This document shows positions 35,661 through 47,016 of a stretch of DNA of 64,000 nt, one piece after another. The DNA is from Girardinichthys multiradiatus (taxonomy: Eukaryota; Chordata; Actinopteri; Cyprinodontiformes; Goodeidae). Made by a program: the position numbers and the translations under genes. Positions within the stretch are counted from its first letter, which is position 1. Every line of letters begins with the position of its first letter. The stretch lies in the NCBI RefSeq assembly GCF_021462225.1, contig NC_061800.1, positions 17,840,749 to 17,904,748 on the forward strand, read 5' to 3'. The notes under the pieces are model-generated. The model had not been told where the DNA came from, searched no databases, and saw only the letters and a program-made list of their open reading frames with translations.

Positions 35661-37628
35661 TTTTCGCGAGCTTATGCATTTTTGTGTGTGGGCAAGATTG
35701 TGAACACATACACACACAGAGACACACAGAGCAGCTGCTGATAGTGTTCCTCCGTATGTACATAAACCACTAAAGTTTTGCTTATTATAATCCACAAGTG
35801 CATGTCAAGCGAACTGAAAGACAAGGACTATCAGAGCTGCAAGATTTGACCCACGCATGCAAGTAGGCCGTAATGACCCAACCTCCCCCACCCTACCCCA
35901 GCCGCTCCACCCCGCCATAAATAGATCAAAGCACATCTGTTTTGGTGTCCAGCAGCCACACATCTATAATTGCGAACTGGCCTTTAATGGCTCCGAGCGA
36001 CCCGTCAGATGCTAAGCAGTTTGGACACAGGAGATACTAAAGCATATGAGCATGGTAGAACCAACAGTAATTGTTGGACGGGGAATTCTCTGGAGCCACA
36101 GCAGCGGCTTGGTCTGGTCTCAACTGGACTGAAATAGATATAAACACTTCGGCCAGGGGATGCTGCCCTGTAGGAGATGAAACTGACCATGCAGCTGGGA
36201 TTGAGAATGCTCAGTGTCAGGGAGAGCATGTGGGTCAAAATTGAAAGTCAAGAATGAGTTCATATTGACAATCAAGTGAAAACAGGTGGGGTATTGTAAA
36301 CTTAATTGCTTTGCCAATGCCCCCCATCTCTAAACCTGATCTTAAAGTTTCTGTTTCAGACCAAAGTGGAAAACCAGAACAGTTAATGATGTCAAATTAG
36401 TTGTGGGAGAGTCCAAGCTGGTGTTGGTCGAATGGAGTGAAGCAGCAACTGACTGACGAGAGAAGCCTCAAGTTGGCCGCTTGTCGCAATGTGACACTGA
36501 TTCGGCCTAATGAGCGTGGTGCTGTCACTGCACATCTGCCTCTCATTCACTTGTAGAATCTGGCAGATTCAAAAAAAAGAAAAACCTGCTGGAATCGCTG
36601 CTCGATGCTGGAAGTTGAGACGCTGCCCACCTCAGTGTTTGCCAGATTGGAAAGAAACTCACAAATTGTGGTTTAGTAAGTGAATCGAACTCAGTGGCAG
36701 CAGCTGCAAATTGTTGAGCTGTGCCTTTTGTCTTACAAAAATAGGAACAAAATGTGGCAGATAAGTGTTGTTGATGAGAAGTAAAGGTTAAAATGATTTT
36801 ATTGGTCTTTAAGGCTTGGTTTAATCAGTCCACATAGTTTGTTCTCAGGACCAGAGGTAGAAGCGTTTTCTTAAGGCCCCCTTTGTCCTGCGTTACAAGT
36901 TGATATATGCTTCGCATACAAAGTAAAACGTTCATAGTGATGTTAGCAGACTATTTAAAGCTGAATTAATTACTATTGCTGTTTGTGTCTGAGCTGGGAA
37001 ACATTTCTTGCAGACTATAACTTTCTCTTTATAGATCAGTGAGTGTTTGATTTTTTTCTGTGTTTGGCTTTGAACAAAACATGAAGCCTGGCCTAACCTC
37101 ACTGAAAGGAAAGTAGAATAGCTTGTTCACGGTCAACTTTGCAACCCTGCTGGCCTTTGGGCCTCAAAAAGAACTTGAATTCAAGCTAGACAGGTTGACA
37201 GGTTCACTTGTTGTAGACACTAAGGAAAACCTTTATGGTTTGAAAGATCTGTAAATATGGTCATATATTTAACCTTTCGCGAACACTGTCACTGCTTGCG
37301 AATAAATCAGTGAGTAATAGCCCTAATTTCCAACTTTTGCTCTTAGTTAACAGCCCAAATACATGTTTGAATATAATATTAAAAAAGAAATTCTCTGTTT
37401 TATCTTATATCTTGTAATGTAGCATTATCATGTAACATTCATACTGATAACCTTAGTAATTAGGGTTCACATTTTGTAAATAGTAAACAAACGAATATTG
37501 GATTTTACATTTAGGCACCTTTTTCTTCAACTTATCATTTGTATTCTGTCTGACCCCATGTTATGAACCCTATGTTATCTTCTTTATAGAAAGATTTAAA
37601 AGAATAAGATGTGTATTGCTATGAAAAA
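35661..37628. other. Unannotated AT-rich DNA
   Basis: No gene or transposon is recognised. A C-rich patch lies at 35880-35915. The part 35930-36600 is slightly richer in GC and repeat-free, so it may be conserved non-coding DNA, but there is no direct evidence. Confidence 0.4.
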
Positions 37629-37630
37629 GG

Positions 37631-38480
37631 AACCCCTTACAGATGTTTTCTGTTTTTGCATTTTGTCACACTTAAATCTCACAGATCAGCAAACAAACTT
37701 TCAAACCACACAAAATTAACTTTAGTAAAAAAGGTTTTTTTGAAATGATGATTTTATTTATTAAGGGGAATCTGTCCAAATCAACCTGGCCATATTTCAA
37801 ACTATAATTACCCATTAACTGTAATTAACTTCATTTTTTGTCTCAGTTTCAGTAGTCACAACCCAGAAATCACTTTGGCAACACGAAGTAGGCTAAAAGA
37901 TCTCAAAATCAACACATCATGCCCCGATCTGAAGAATTCAAGAGGTCAATGACCTCTATCAATCTGGAAAGGGTTACAAAGCCATTTCCAAGGCTTTGGG
38001 TTCGTTTGTGATGTCCTGGATCAGTCGTCAGTGTGCTCTAGGTGTAATTTAGGTAGGCCACTCATGGGAAGGTTCACTGCTGTTTCATATTTTATCCATT
38101 TGTGGATAATGCCTCTTATGATAGATTGCTGGAGTACCAAAGCCTTATAAATGACTTTGTAACCATTTCAAGAGTGACAGATATCTGTTTATTAGTTTCT
38201 TTAGATTGGGGCATGATGTGTTTTCTAGCCTACTTCGTTTTTTGAGACAAGTCCTGTTTATGTTGTTTGATTGGCACAGGTCAGGCAACAGTTAGACCTA
38301 CGTGTGACTAATTCATGATTTAAGACGTTGCAGGCTGGGAAGGCTAAGTGATATTTTCAGATAAGGCAGCTTTGTTTTGGGATATTTTTTTTTCCTATGT
38401 TTGATGATCTGTAATACTTAAATGTGTCAAAAAGGCAAAAACAGTATAAATCTGTAAGCAGGTAAATACTTTTCAGCATA
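37631..38480. mobile_element. Palindromic Tc1-like element, two facing transposase starts
   Basis: The left arm (37631 to about 38000) and the right arm (about 38070 to 38480) are imperfect inverted copies. Paired words are CTTACAGATGTTTTCTG against CTTACAGATTTATACTG, TTGTCACACTTAAA against TTGACACATTTAAG, and ACGAAGTAGGCTAAAA against ACGAAGTAGGCTAGAA. Each arm contains the start of a Tc1-like transposase gene: an ATGCCCC start codon at 37919 on plus and one at 38214 on minus, pointing towards each other, followed by codons for the N-terminal helix-turn-helix region. The right arm continues further into the gene, across the middle. Both copies are broken. The arrangement fits a deletion/inversion derivative able to form a long hairpin. 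Confidence 0.7.
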
Positions 38481-40780
38481 AGACACATTTTTACAGCCCA
38501 TTTATTAACTCTACTAACTTACTCACGATAACCTCTTTGTCCACCAAATCAAATTTCCTTTTGTGAAAGAAACAAATGCCACAACGTTTTTAGCTAATAC
38601 ATGAAAGAAGAAGAAAGAAACACTGTGAGTTGTGAGAAGGTTGTAATGATGATTAGGTTGTTTTTTTCCACTGATCTACAGAAGAAAGCAGTCCTCCCAT
38701 CTGCCCTGACTCTGAAGGCGTCTTTGCGAACTGAGTAGCAGAGAAATTCCTCTTGGGCATCCTCCTGGAAACTAACACAAAGGTTTACTAAACATCATTA
38801 TGGCGATGGCAGCAATTATTGTTAATATACATCAAATAAGCCTGGGCCCAGCGCACTAAACAGACTGATCACTTCAATGATGGCAACTGTCAGTCTGCTC
38901 CCCAGTGAAGAGAGCTGTTGAAATAATTAGTCCTTGCCTGGTGAATAAGAAACAATAATACAACAGCAGACATGACATCCAAAATATGTGCACTGCGTCA
39001 GATGGCGCGAAAAACTGCCAGAGCAAAGATTGTGGTCTAAAACCACTTTTCTTTCCTTCAGAAACTGAGAAACTGGCTGGTGCCAGTAAAATGCATGATG
39101 GCATAACACCAGTAAAGAGGAACAGATACCAGAAGGAGGAACAGATACTACACAATATTTATGTGACCCTATGTGAATGAGGTTACATCTGTAAAGATTG
39201 CTTTTAAGGATGTCCTTTTCTTTGGGGATTTTAAAAATATGAATGTAAATAGAGTGTGTCATGATGTGTTTTTTCACGTAATACAGATTGAGATTTTCTG
39301 ACTCAAAGTGGGCATAACAGAAAATCCCAAACCCAGGCTAAGCTGAAGATTAACTTCAATAGAAACTATAAAAAAAATATGAGTCAAGCAAAAGACAGAA
39401 ACGTAACTAAATCGGAATTCAAGGCTTTAAACACTATGTCAAAGCAAATCCTGAAGATGGTGCTGCTCAGCTGCCTTTCTGATTTTTTTTAAGAACATCA
39501 AGAGTAAAGAAGAAAAAAACAACACCTCAAACTTCACCAAAACTAGAAGACGGTTTTGTACAATCTCCTGTGAACAGATTTCAGATCCTGAACTGGTCAT
39601 GCTGAGCTCATCACTGAATTCCCAGTCATGCTGCTCTGTAGCTGGCAAGAGAGGAGGGGAATGAGCTAAAATTGGTCTGAAAATGCAGAGCCTATAGGAA
39701 AGGATTTTTTCTACATTTTTCCTACAAGTTTGTGTATATAGTTAGCCGATTTTATCTGAATCTGGACAGTAATTTGGGTATATTAACAATAATGCAGATC
39801 ATTTCAAATTTAAAATTGTTCATAAAGTCTTAATTTGTGCTCATTCTGTACAATCCTCACATCCCCCTACATTCCTTACAAACCATATTCTCTCCATCAT
39901 ATAAATTGTGTTTTTTCCTATTTTGTTTTGTATATTTTCTTATGTCCTGCACACAGTGGGGCTGAGGAAACATTATTTTGATGACATAATATGATGCATA
40001 AGTCAGTTATCTTTCTTTGGAATGCATTATTTCTGTACTGAGGCCTTTTCACTATAACTCAGAATAATGCAGCGTAATCAGCCAAATTAATAAGGACATT
40101 TTTTATTTAATTTATATTGCAATGTTTTTAAAACATTATTTTGGCCTGGTAAAAATCTTTAAAAAGACCTAAAATAAATTAAACTTCTATTGCAATAGCA
40201 AAACTCACACTGAACATTTTTAAAACCCCAACCTCGAAATTGTAGACATTTATTCAATGAAAAAGAAGTAAGGTCAAGCAATCATTGCTGGGGCTGCAAC
40301 ACCCTTAACAATTCATATAAAATACCATTTTACTATAATTTTTTTTATTATACTTTACTGCTTTGCGTATGTGTGTCTAGAAGCTTTAAAAATAATTATG
40401 CAGGAGTTTCTGTTTTCCTCGGTATGCACATGCTTCCACAAATAGGCCAATTTCTCTTAGTCAGTCTAAAGAAACATAAAGAGAGCAGGCTTTTCAAATA
40501 AGGCTGATATGTGTTGATTTTTAAGTAATATTTAAAACTAAATATTCAGCTTGACCATACCTACAGTCAGAGGAATAATAAAAAGTTTAAAACAACAGGA
40601 ACTATGACAAATGAAGCCAAACAAGAAAACAAGTTTATCTTGCCATCATGCCCAGTAAGAAAGTTGAGGAAGACAATACAATCTCTATGGTTAGAACAGA
40701 GACAAATGTCTTTTCATTTTGTTACTGTGCTTTTGCAAAAAATAATACCATTACTTCAAAGCTTTTTACATGGAGTTCAG
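38481..40780. other. Unannotated AT-rich DNA
   Basis: No gene or transposon is recognised. 38680-39180 contains several overlapping open frames of 64-116 codons on both strands without domains. The rest is AT-rich with short homopolymers. Confidence 0.45.
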
Positions 40781-40784
40781 AAAT

Positions 40785-41205
40785 TCAACTTGGAAGACTC
40801 ACCTCCACTTCCGGCTCCATCTAACTACTCCAGCATGTTCTCCGCTCCAACCAATCAGGGTTCTGGTCCTCATTCCTCTTCAGCCAATCATCCCTCAAGG
40901 CTTTACTTTAAAAGACCTGCATATGCAGAATCTCCTGCTCTTCAGCTGAGCTTCGACCCTCCTCCACCCCATCTCCACCATCAGGCTTTGAGCTCCTTCC
41001 GACTTCCTGATCTCCTTGGGCCTCCACTCCACCATCAGTATAAGCATCCTAGGGGGAAGACTTCTCTAATTCTAACCCTAAGATGTTCATTCAAGCTTAT
41101 GTTATTATCAGCATCCATGTCTTCCACCGGGGTCCGAACGCCAAAAGAAAACAAGCATCAGCTAATAAACTTCTCTAATTGCCATCTCTGTGTTTCTGTC
41201 ATTTG
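40785..41205 (+). repeat. Possible solo LTR
   Basis: The stretch is more GC-rich than its flanks and has promoter-like order: CCAATCA boxes at about 40851 and 40885, a CTTTACTTTAAAAGACCTGC TATA-like region near 40905, and AATAAA at about 41164 followed by CTTCTCTAATTGCC. The layout is that of a Gypsy-type LTR, and several fish LTRs share such CCAATCA/TTTAAAAGACC words. I cannot find definite TG...CA ends or a target duplication. The 212-codon frame at 40604-41242 crosses it and has no domain, so I do not call it a gene. Confidence 0.35.
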
Positions 41206-42475
41206 TGAGGTTTTTTTTAGGTTGAAATGTCTTTACCAGTGATGCCTATGAATGTGACGTTGATTGTATGACTATTATGCAGGAAATCTTGTTGATCATT
41301 TTAGAAGTTTAGCACACGAACAATTTTGCATATTAAAGAAATGTTGTTGCATGTTGTTTCCCCAAATGATTATGTTCAGGAGTGGAACTGAAATACAGAA
41401 ATACAGAAACTGGTCTTCAAATTTCAGAACACGTTACTTTTTCAGTAGCTTGTCCAAAAAAGCTAAGGAGACTCTCCATTTTTTCTATTTTTGACCTTAG
41501 CATTCTTTGTTGTGCACAAGTAAAGTCCCCAATAAATGTGGAAGCTAATTAGAAATTTAAACCTGATGAGTAGATGTACCAAGAAGTTAGAAAGGTGGCC
41601 TTTTGTGAATGTTGATGGGTGTGAAGTGTTGAGCAGTTCAAACTGCTCCAGCCATAGAGACCTGGTGTGTGTGTGTGTGTGTGTGTGTGTCTGTGTGTGT
41701 GTGTGTTTTTAACAATCAGAGCTGGTGTCAAAACAGTGACATCCTAAATCAAGATTATCTCAGGATGAAGTAGGAAGCATTGTGGACATTTTTAAAAGGT
41801 CTGCAGCAACAAACTGTAGTGTTAAAATTACCATAAACACATTGTTCCTCCTTTTATCTTACCTATGATAAACTTAAGGCTCAGGAAAGGAACATAGAAA
41901 GTATCTGGTGAAAAACAAAAAAACAGTTCATCAGTGATTAGGGTGACAAACACGAAGCAAAGTGTGAACAGGGAGGATTCACGCGAATGCATTGAAACAG
42001 CAGACGGGTCTGAGCAGGGCAGGCGGTGGCGGCTGATGTGTAGGGGTGCAGGGTGGTGGGATGGGTGGGGTGGTGATGATGAGACCAGACATGAGCCACA
42101 TGAGGTCCCCTGACAATGCAGGAGTCCCCTGCGGTATGTCCAACAGTCTACATACATACACACGCACATAGATGCATCACACGGAAACACACACAAGCAC
42201 GCAACACAATTAACAAAAAAACAAATACACATCACTACTAGATGAGCTGATGGAAAAAAAGGAATGACATTGTTATCGGTATGCTCATATATAGTTTGGT
42301 CTTTAGCACTCCTTGAATTCTTCTGTGATTTGTAATGATTGCTCCCCCTCTAGTGGCTAATTGTATGATTGTAACTGAATGTGGCCGTATTCTGATTACT
42401 GGGGCTGATAGCTATTTAAAACCCCAAATTTAATTTATCAGAAAATGAGATTATTACCTAAGACTATGCATGGTT
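41206..42475. other. Unannotated, with a (TG)n tract
   Basis: No gene or transposon is recognised. A (TG)n repeat lies at about 41665-41705. The 135-codon minus-strand frame at 41828-42235 has no domain; part of it runs through a CA-rich stretch. Confidence 0.5.
41665..41705 (+). repeat. (TG)n dinucleotide repeat
   Basis: About twenty TG units with one interruption (TGTCTG). Confidence 0.9.
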
Positions 42476-42479
42476 GTTT

Positions 42480-42605
42480 GTGTGTTGCCCTGCGATGGAC
42501 TGGCGACCTATCCAGGGTGTACCCCGCCTCCCACCCATAAACTGCTGGAGATAGGCACCAGCTTCCCCGCGACCCACTATGGAAGAAGTGGTATAGAAAA
42601 TGACT
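42480..42605 (-). repeat. Common teleost interspersed repeat, 5' part
   Basis: The stretch reads GTTGCCCTGCGATGGACTGG, then CGACCTATCCAGGGTGTACC, CCGCCTCCCACCC and GCTGGAGATAGGCACCAGCT. It is the reverse complement of the start part of the copy at 2735-3087. The tail GTGGTATAGAAAATGACTCA is also typical of the family. Confidence 0.7.
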
Positions 42606-42649
42606 CACTGACTGACCTAAGACTATAAAAAACCTTTTTTCATGTACTA

Positions 42650-43510
42650 TACAGAATATGTACTAAGTATGTGGTCTGGCCTCTTTTTACATAAATTACT
42701 GCATCAATATAGCATGGAGGAGATCACCCTGGGGCTCTGCTGAGGTGTTGACTTAATAGCTTGTCTGCATTGTTGCCCTGGTGTCTCTCATCTTCCTCTT
42801 GACAATATCCAATAGATTATCTGGTGTTTAGGTCAGACCAGTTTGCTGGCCACTCAGTGCAGTTATATCATGGTTATTAATGCAGGTCTTGGTACTGTGG
42901 CACTGTAGGCAAGTGCCAGGTCAGGCTGGAACATGAAAGCAGCATCTCCATACAGATTTTTAGAGCAACAGTTCAGACCTTTTTTTCCTTTACCTTAATA
43001 AGTTGCTACTGACACTGTCCTTGGCTTAGCACTGGGTTAACGCAAGGGATGGCATTGCTGTAAATCATGTCCTGGAAGCGTCTGTGTGGGTGGCTGTTGA
43101 AACTATGACAACTTCCAGCATCATCACCAAGTGAATCTTCCCAAATTCCTGAATGGGCTTTGCCTCACAAGCCTCTAAGGGTCACACTTTTTCCTTCAAC
43201 TAAATGTTTTATTATATTCTTTAGATACAGCACTCTGTGAATAGTCATCTTCTTTGACAATAACCCATTGTGGCTAACCCTTCTTGTAGAGGGTAAGTAG
43301 TCTCCCTAATAATTGTGTAGGCCATATCATTGCCAAAACCATTCTGTATCTGGTTTTCTTTAACTTTATTCCCTAATAATCAAATCTAACAGAAATACAT
43401 GCCTGAAAAATATCCCTCTTTGTAGTGTGAAACCACATAATATAAATTTCATATTTTAAATTGAATTTCTAAAATAAACAAACCTTTTAATTAAATGTAC
43501 AGAGCTGCAC
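42650..43510 (-). mobile_element. mariner/Tc1-like transposon remnant
   Basis: On the minus strand this follows the order of a well-known vertebrate Tc1/mariner family. Plus-strand landmarks, left to right, are TACATAAATTACTGCATCAA, CTCATCTTCCTCTTGACAAT, CTCCATACAGATTTTTAGAG, CATGTCCTGGAAGCGTCTGT, CACTTTTTCCTTCAACTAAA, ACAGCACTCTGTGAATAGTC and a terminal AT-rich part near 43440-43500. A large part of the transposase middle is deleted around 42970-43030, and several small gaps break the frame. The helix-turn-helix end lies towards 43300 and the catalytic end towards 42700. Confidence 0.8.
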
Positions 43511-44822
43511 CTGCACTTAGAATGTGTTCATATTGTTCAGTATTGTTTTTACTTAGTAGCTGGACATCTAGCATCTTGGACAGCAAGAGTACCTAAGTTA
43601 GTGTGATGAACTGACCCTAAAGTTGAAGTGTACGTGTGGTGGTGGTGAGGAGGATGGGGGTGGGGGGTGGGGCTGTTCGGTGGACTTCTTACAGAATTCA
43701 TTTTGGCAGCAGAAAAACACTCCAGATCTGGTTAGGCACTGGTTGGTGGAACCATGCTGGTTATTCTACACATGTTGTGGACACCAGAAGTCATTCCCAG
43801 TTTGCCTCAGCAACACACCACTGGTCTCCTTTCCAACATGAGGGTGCCTTTAAAACGATATGCCTTCCGGGGTGTTCTTTTATGGGCTTGAACCGTGCCA
43901 TTCACTATTGTATAACTCTCTTCAAATCAGTTTGTTCCCCTCTACTCTACCCTTCTCCCCCCTCCGCTTTTTTTTAGCCCACCCCTGACTTAACATCCAG
44001 AAAAAGGTCACATTTCTGAGAAGTGACTTCCATGCGCGTTCCATGCTGAGTCGTCACTTTCAATTTCCTGAGACCTTTCATGTCAAACAGCCATCAACCC
44101 AGAAAACTGCAAAACACTTCACTACACGCTTCCGAAGGCAACTTCTCAGGAAGCAAAATGCATGCGCAAAAATAATTCAAAGCAGCTTTCCATTTATTCC
44201 AGCAGATTGTAATCATGCATTTAAGCAGGTTTTAGTTTTTTTTTCTTTCAAACCGAAGTCAGTTGTATGACTGTTGCACAATTAGTCATGTAACTGCAGC
44301 AACTGAGACCATGCATGAGAAGGAACAATTATCTAATCCTTTCCATGTCTTCCTAGGATTTTGCAGCTTTTAACACTCAGAGACCCTTCAGAACACCTGG
44401 TGGGGCCCCAACAGACGGCTGTCCTGTCCTTTTCCACTGCCCTGTTCACTTGGTATGAGATGTTTAACTCTGGGCACAGAATTAATGGAGCATGAAATGC
44501 AAGCCTTAAATGCAGCAGACTCCTAACCTGTAGGTGACACCGTCTGCATGGAGTGTTTAGCCGTGACCTAAGTGAGCTGTATTATAACTGCATTTGACTA
44601 GTGACAATTAGTGACCTTTTGCTGATCCAGCAGCCATCCTTTTGAATTATACCTACGTGACGTTTTTTAGTGAGGACACGCGATGAGATACTGTACTGAA
44701 GGCTTCTACTATAACACTGCTGTTAGCTGACAACATAGTGGAGAAAGTCTTTGGTCAAATGTGAGGAGAAAAGGTAGCAGTAGTAGTAGTAGTAGTAACA
44801 GAAAAGGACACTGTAAAAACTG
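43511..44822. other. Unannotated; small (AGT)n tract
   Basis: No gene or transposon is recognised. The 72- and 113-codon frames at 43623-43977 overlap in different frames and lack domains. The part 44250-44640 is repeat-free and moderately GC-rich. An (AGT)n tract of about seven units lies at 44776-44797. Confidence 0.45.
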
Positions 44823-45003
44823 ACATACAGTGATGTAAAAAAGTGCTTCTTGTTTTCAGTGCTTTGTCACCTTTCCACATTTTTAATAACAAGGATAATC
44901 TCAATAAATACCAAATGCATTTTCCAAATGATTTTATTTAATGAAGGTAAAAATTAATCCAAATCAACCCACAGGGTGCACTTCAGCTTACGGTCACAAA
45001 CTA

Positions 45004-45804
45004 CACTCACGGCCACTTTATTAGGTACACCTTGCTATTACCAGGTTGGACCCCCTTTTGCCTTTAGAACTGCCTTAATCCTTTGCGGCATATTGACATG
45101 ATAGCATCACACAGATGCTGCAGATTAGTCAGCTGCACATCCATGATGCGAATCTCCCATTCCACCACATACCAAAGGTGCTCTATTGGATTGAGTTCTG
45201 GTGACTGTGGAGGCCATTTGAGTACAGTGAACTCATTGTCATGTTCAAGAAACCAGTCTGAGATGATTCGTGCTTTATGACATGGCGCGTTATCCTGCTG
45301 GAAGTAACCATCAGAAGATGGGTACACTGTGGTCATAAAGGGATGGACATGGTGATCAAAAATACTCAGGTAGGCTGTGGTGTTGACACGATGCTCAATT
45401 GGTACTAAGGGGCCCAAAGTGTGCCAAGATAATATCCCCCACACCATTACACCACCACCACCAGCCTGAACCGTTGATACAAGGCAGGATGGATCCATGC
45501 TTTCATTTTCTCTTTTTCGGACCATTCTCTGTAAACCCTAGAGATGGTAGTATGTGAAAATCCCAGAAGATCAGCAGTTTCTGAAACTCAGACCAGCCCG
45601 TCTGGCACCAACAACCATGCCACGTTCAAAGTCACTTAAATCACCTTTCTTCCCCATTCTGATGCTCGGTTTGAACTGCAGCAGATCATCTTGACCATGT
45701 CTACATGCCTAAATGCATTAAGTTGCTGCCATGTGATTGGCTGATTAGAAATTTGCGTTAACGAGCAGTTGGACAGGTGTACCTAATAAAGTGGCCGGTG
45801 AGTG
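45004..45804 (-). mobile_element. Tc1-like element with intact ends and TA duplication
   Basis: The left end CACTCACGGCCACTTTATTA and the right end TAATAAAGTGGCCGGTGAGTG are near-perfect inverted copies, flanked by TA at 45002-45003 and 45805-45806, the expected Tc1/mariner target duplication. At 801 bp it is shorter than a full copy, and the missing part is in the transposase N-terminal half. It sits inside an older Tc1-like element. The family is very common in fish; a second, 5'-truncated copy ends at 62211. Confidence 0.9.
45064..45525 (-). pseudogene. Tc1 transposase, C-terminal DDE part
   Basis: A 153-codon open frame carries the second half of a Tc1 DDE transposase. Visible motifs are AGGGGVMVWG (residues about 22-31), QQDNAPCHKA with the second catalytic Asp (about 75-84), and SPELNPIEHLW with the catalytic Glu (about 108-118). 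The spacing between Asp and Glu is close to the 34 residues expected for Tc1. The first Asp and the DNA-binding N-terminus are missing: on the minus strand upstream, the frame is lost at about 45530 and a deletion removes sequence between there and the helix-turn-helix remnant at about 45540-45660. A family protein cuts and pastes the element at TA sites; this truncated product cannot. Confidence 0.8.
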
Positions 45805-46318
45805 TAAATGCCATCATTATCCTTCAGGAATTTCTGCTAAAGGGAAGACTTCATGTGTCTATCAATAATGGCCAGTCTTCTAGGTCCGGAGGCAGTAAAC
45901 CATCCGCAGACCATCATGCTACCACCACCATTTTTGACTAAAGGGATGAAGTTCCATTTCTGAAATGCTGTGTTTTATGCCAGATGTAGTTAGCCACACA
46001 CCTTCCCAAAAGTAACGCATTTGTAAATTTACAAAATATTCTCCTAAAAGTCTTGGGAATCATTAGGATTTTTTGGGGGAAATCTCAGACTGGTCTTTGT
46101 GTTCTTTTTGATCAGCAGAAGGTTGTTTTTTTTGTTTTTGCCTTGAAACCCTTTCAGGAATGTAACTTCTCTCTCTTCTCTTTATTATTGTTTAATTGTA
46201 ATCTTTGACCTTAACTGAGGCAAGCGAGGTGGTGTCCTGGTTTTTCTTTTGTGACTCCCTGAATTAGTCATTGACCCACTCTACATTTGTGGTTAGTAGC
46301 TCTTAGTGTGTTTCATGG

Positions 46319-47016
46319 TGTCAGGATCTGTGCATTGTCTGTTTGTTTGGTGTTTTTACTGTGCTTAGCCCCTAGATGGCGTGGAACCTGGAGGAGAGGT
46401 GACAGGTGTTCTCTATTCCCTTGATTACCTGCTGAGGAGTATATAAGGAGGAGGCTGCCAGCAACTCACTGCTAGAGTGTTCCCCTTAGTGGATTACCTG
46501 AATCTGACCTTGCCTTCTGCGTGGAACTCTGCCTGGATTAACCACTTCTGGAAAGAAGCGATCCAGCTCCATGAACAAAGACTCAAGCCTCTCGTTACCT
46601 CGTTGGACCACACAGGTTGGCAGCCTCCTGAATTCTTCACTCCTTGGATCTCCATTCAAGAACCCTGTCCACCCTCCTCCTTCTACTGCACCTACATCTG
46701 AAACCCCTGTTCCAACTTATCATCCTGGCACACCATTATCCACCATCATCTGTCTCACGGGTAAACAACCATTTGGTCTCTCTGCTCTCCACCCTCTGGC
46801 GGATCATTCCATCAACCCAGTAATTGCAGAATTATTGTTCATTAGTTTTGACCCTGAGTTTTCCCTGCTTACCATCCTGTTTAGTTTTACGGTTGGTATC
46901 CCGGTTCCAGTTTCCTTGTTCACTACACTGCTCTGTAAATAAACACTTCACCGTAAAACTCTGTCTCCTGAATTGCTTTCTGCATGTGGGTCAACTCCGT
47001 TAAAAACATTATGACA
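46319..47016 (+). repeat. Gypsy 5' LTR
   Basis: The LTR starts TGTCAGGATCTG and ends ATTATGACA, so it has the short TGTCA...TGACA inverted ends. A TATA box (GTATATAAGG) lies at about 46440 and a poly(A) signal AATAAA at 46938-46943. The internal words GGAGGCTGCCAGCA and AGAGTGTTCCCC are shared with the solo LTR at 60108-60926, so both belong to one LTR family. Gag-like coding begins at, or immediately after, the LTR end. Confidence 0.8.

Larger units (their letters stand above)
44825..46290 (-). mobile_element. Tc1-like host element, split by a younger Tc1
   Basis: The left part (44825-45001) has a terminal repeat (CAGTGATGTAAAAAAGTGCT). The right part (45807 to about 46290) holds minus-strand transposase scraps: a GGTGGTGGTAGCATGATGGT stretch at about 45920 corresponds to the GGGSxM block, AGGAATTTCTGCTAAAGGGA near 45829 to the following part, and TTGACCTTAACTGAGGCAAG near 46208 to the helix-turn-helix side. 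The two parts were one element before the copy at 45004-45804 inserted. Its right end seems to be cut off before the Gypsy LTR at 46319. Confidence 0.65.

Noticed and set aside
40604..41242. A 212-codon plus-strand frame
   Set aside because: It has no domain, and its middle lies in a segment that looks like an LTR. The His/Pro-rich middle is typical of LTR translations.
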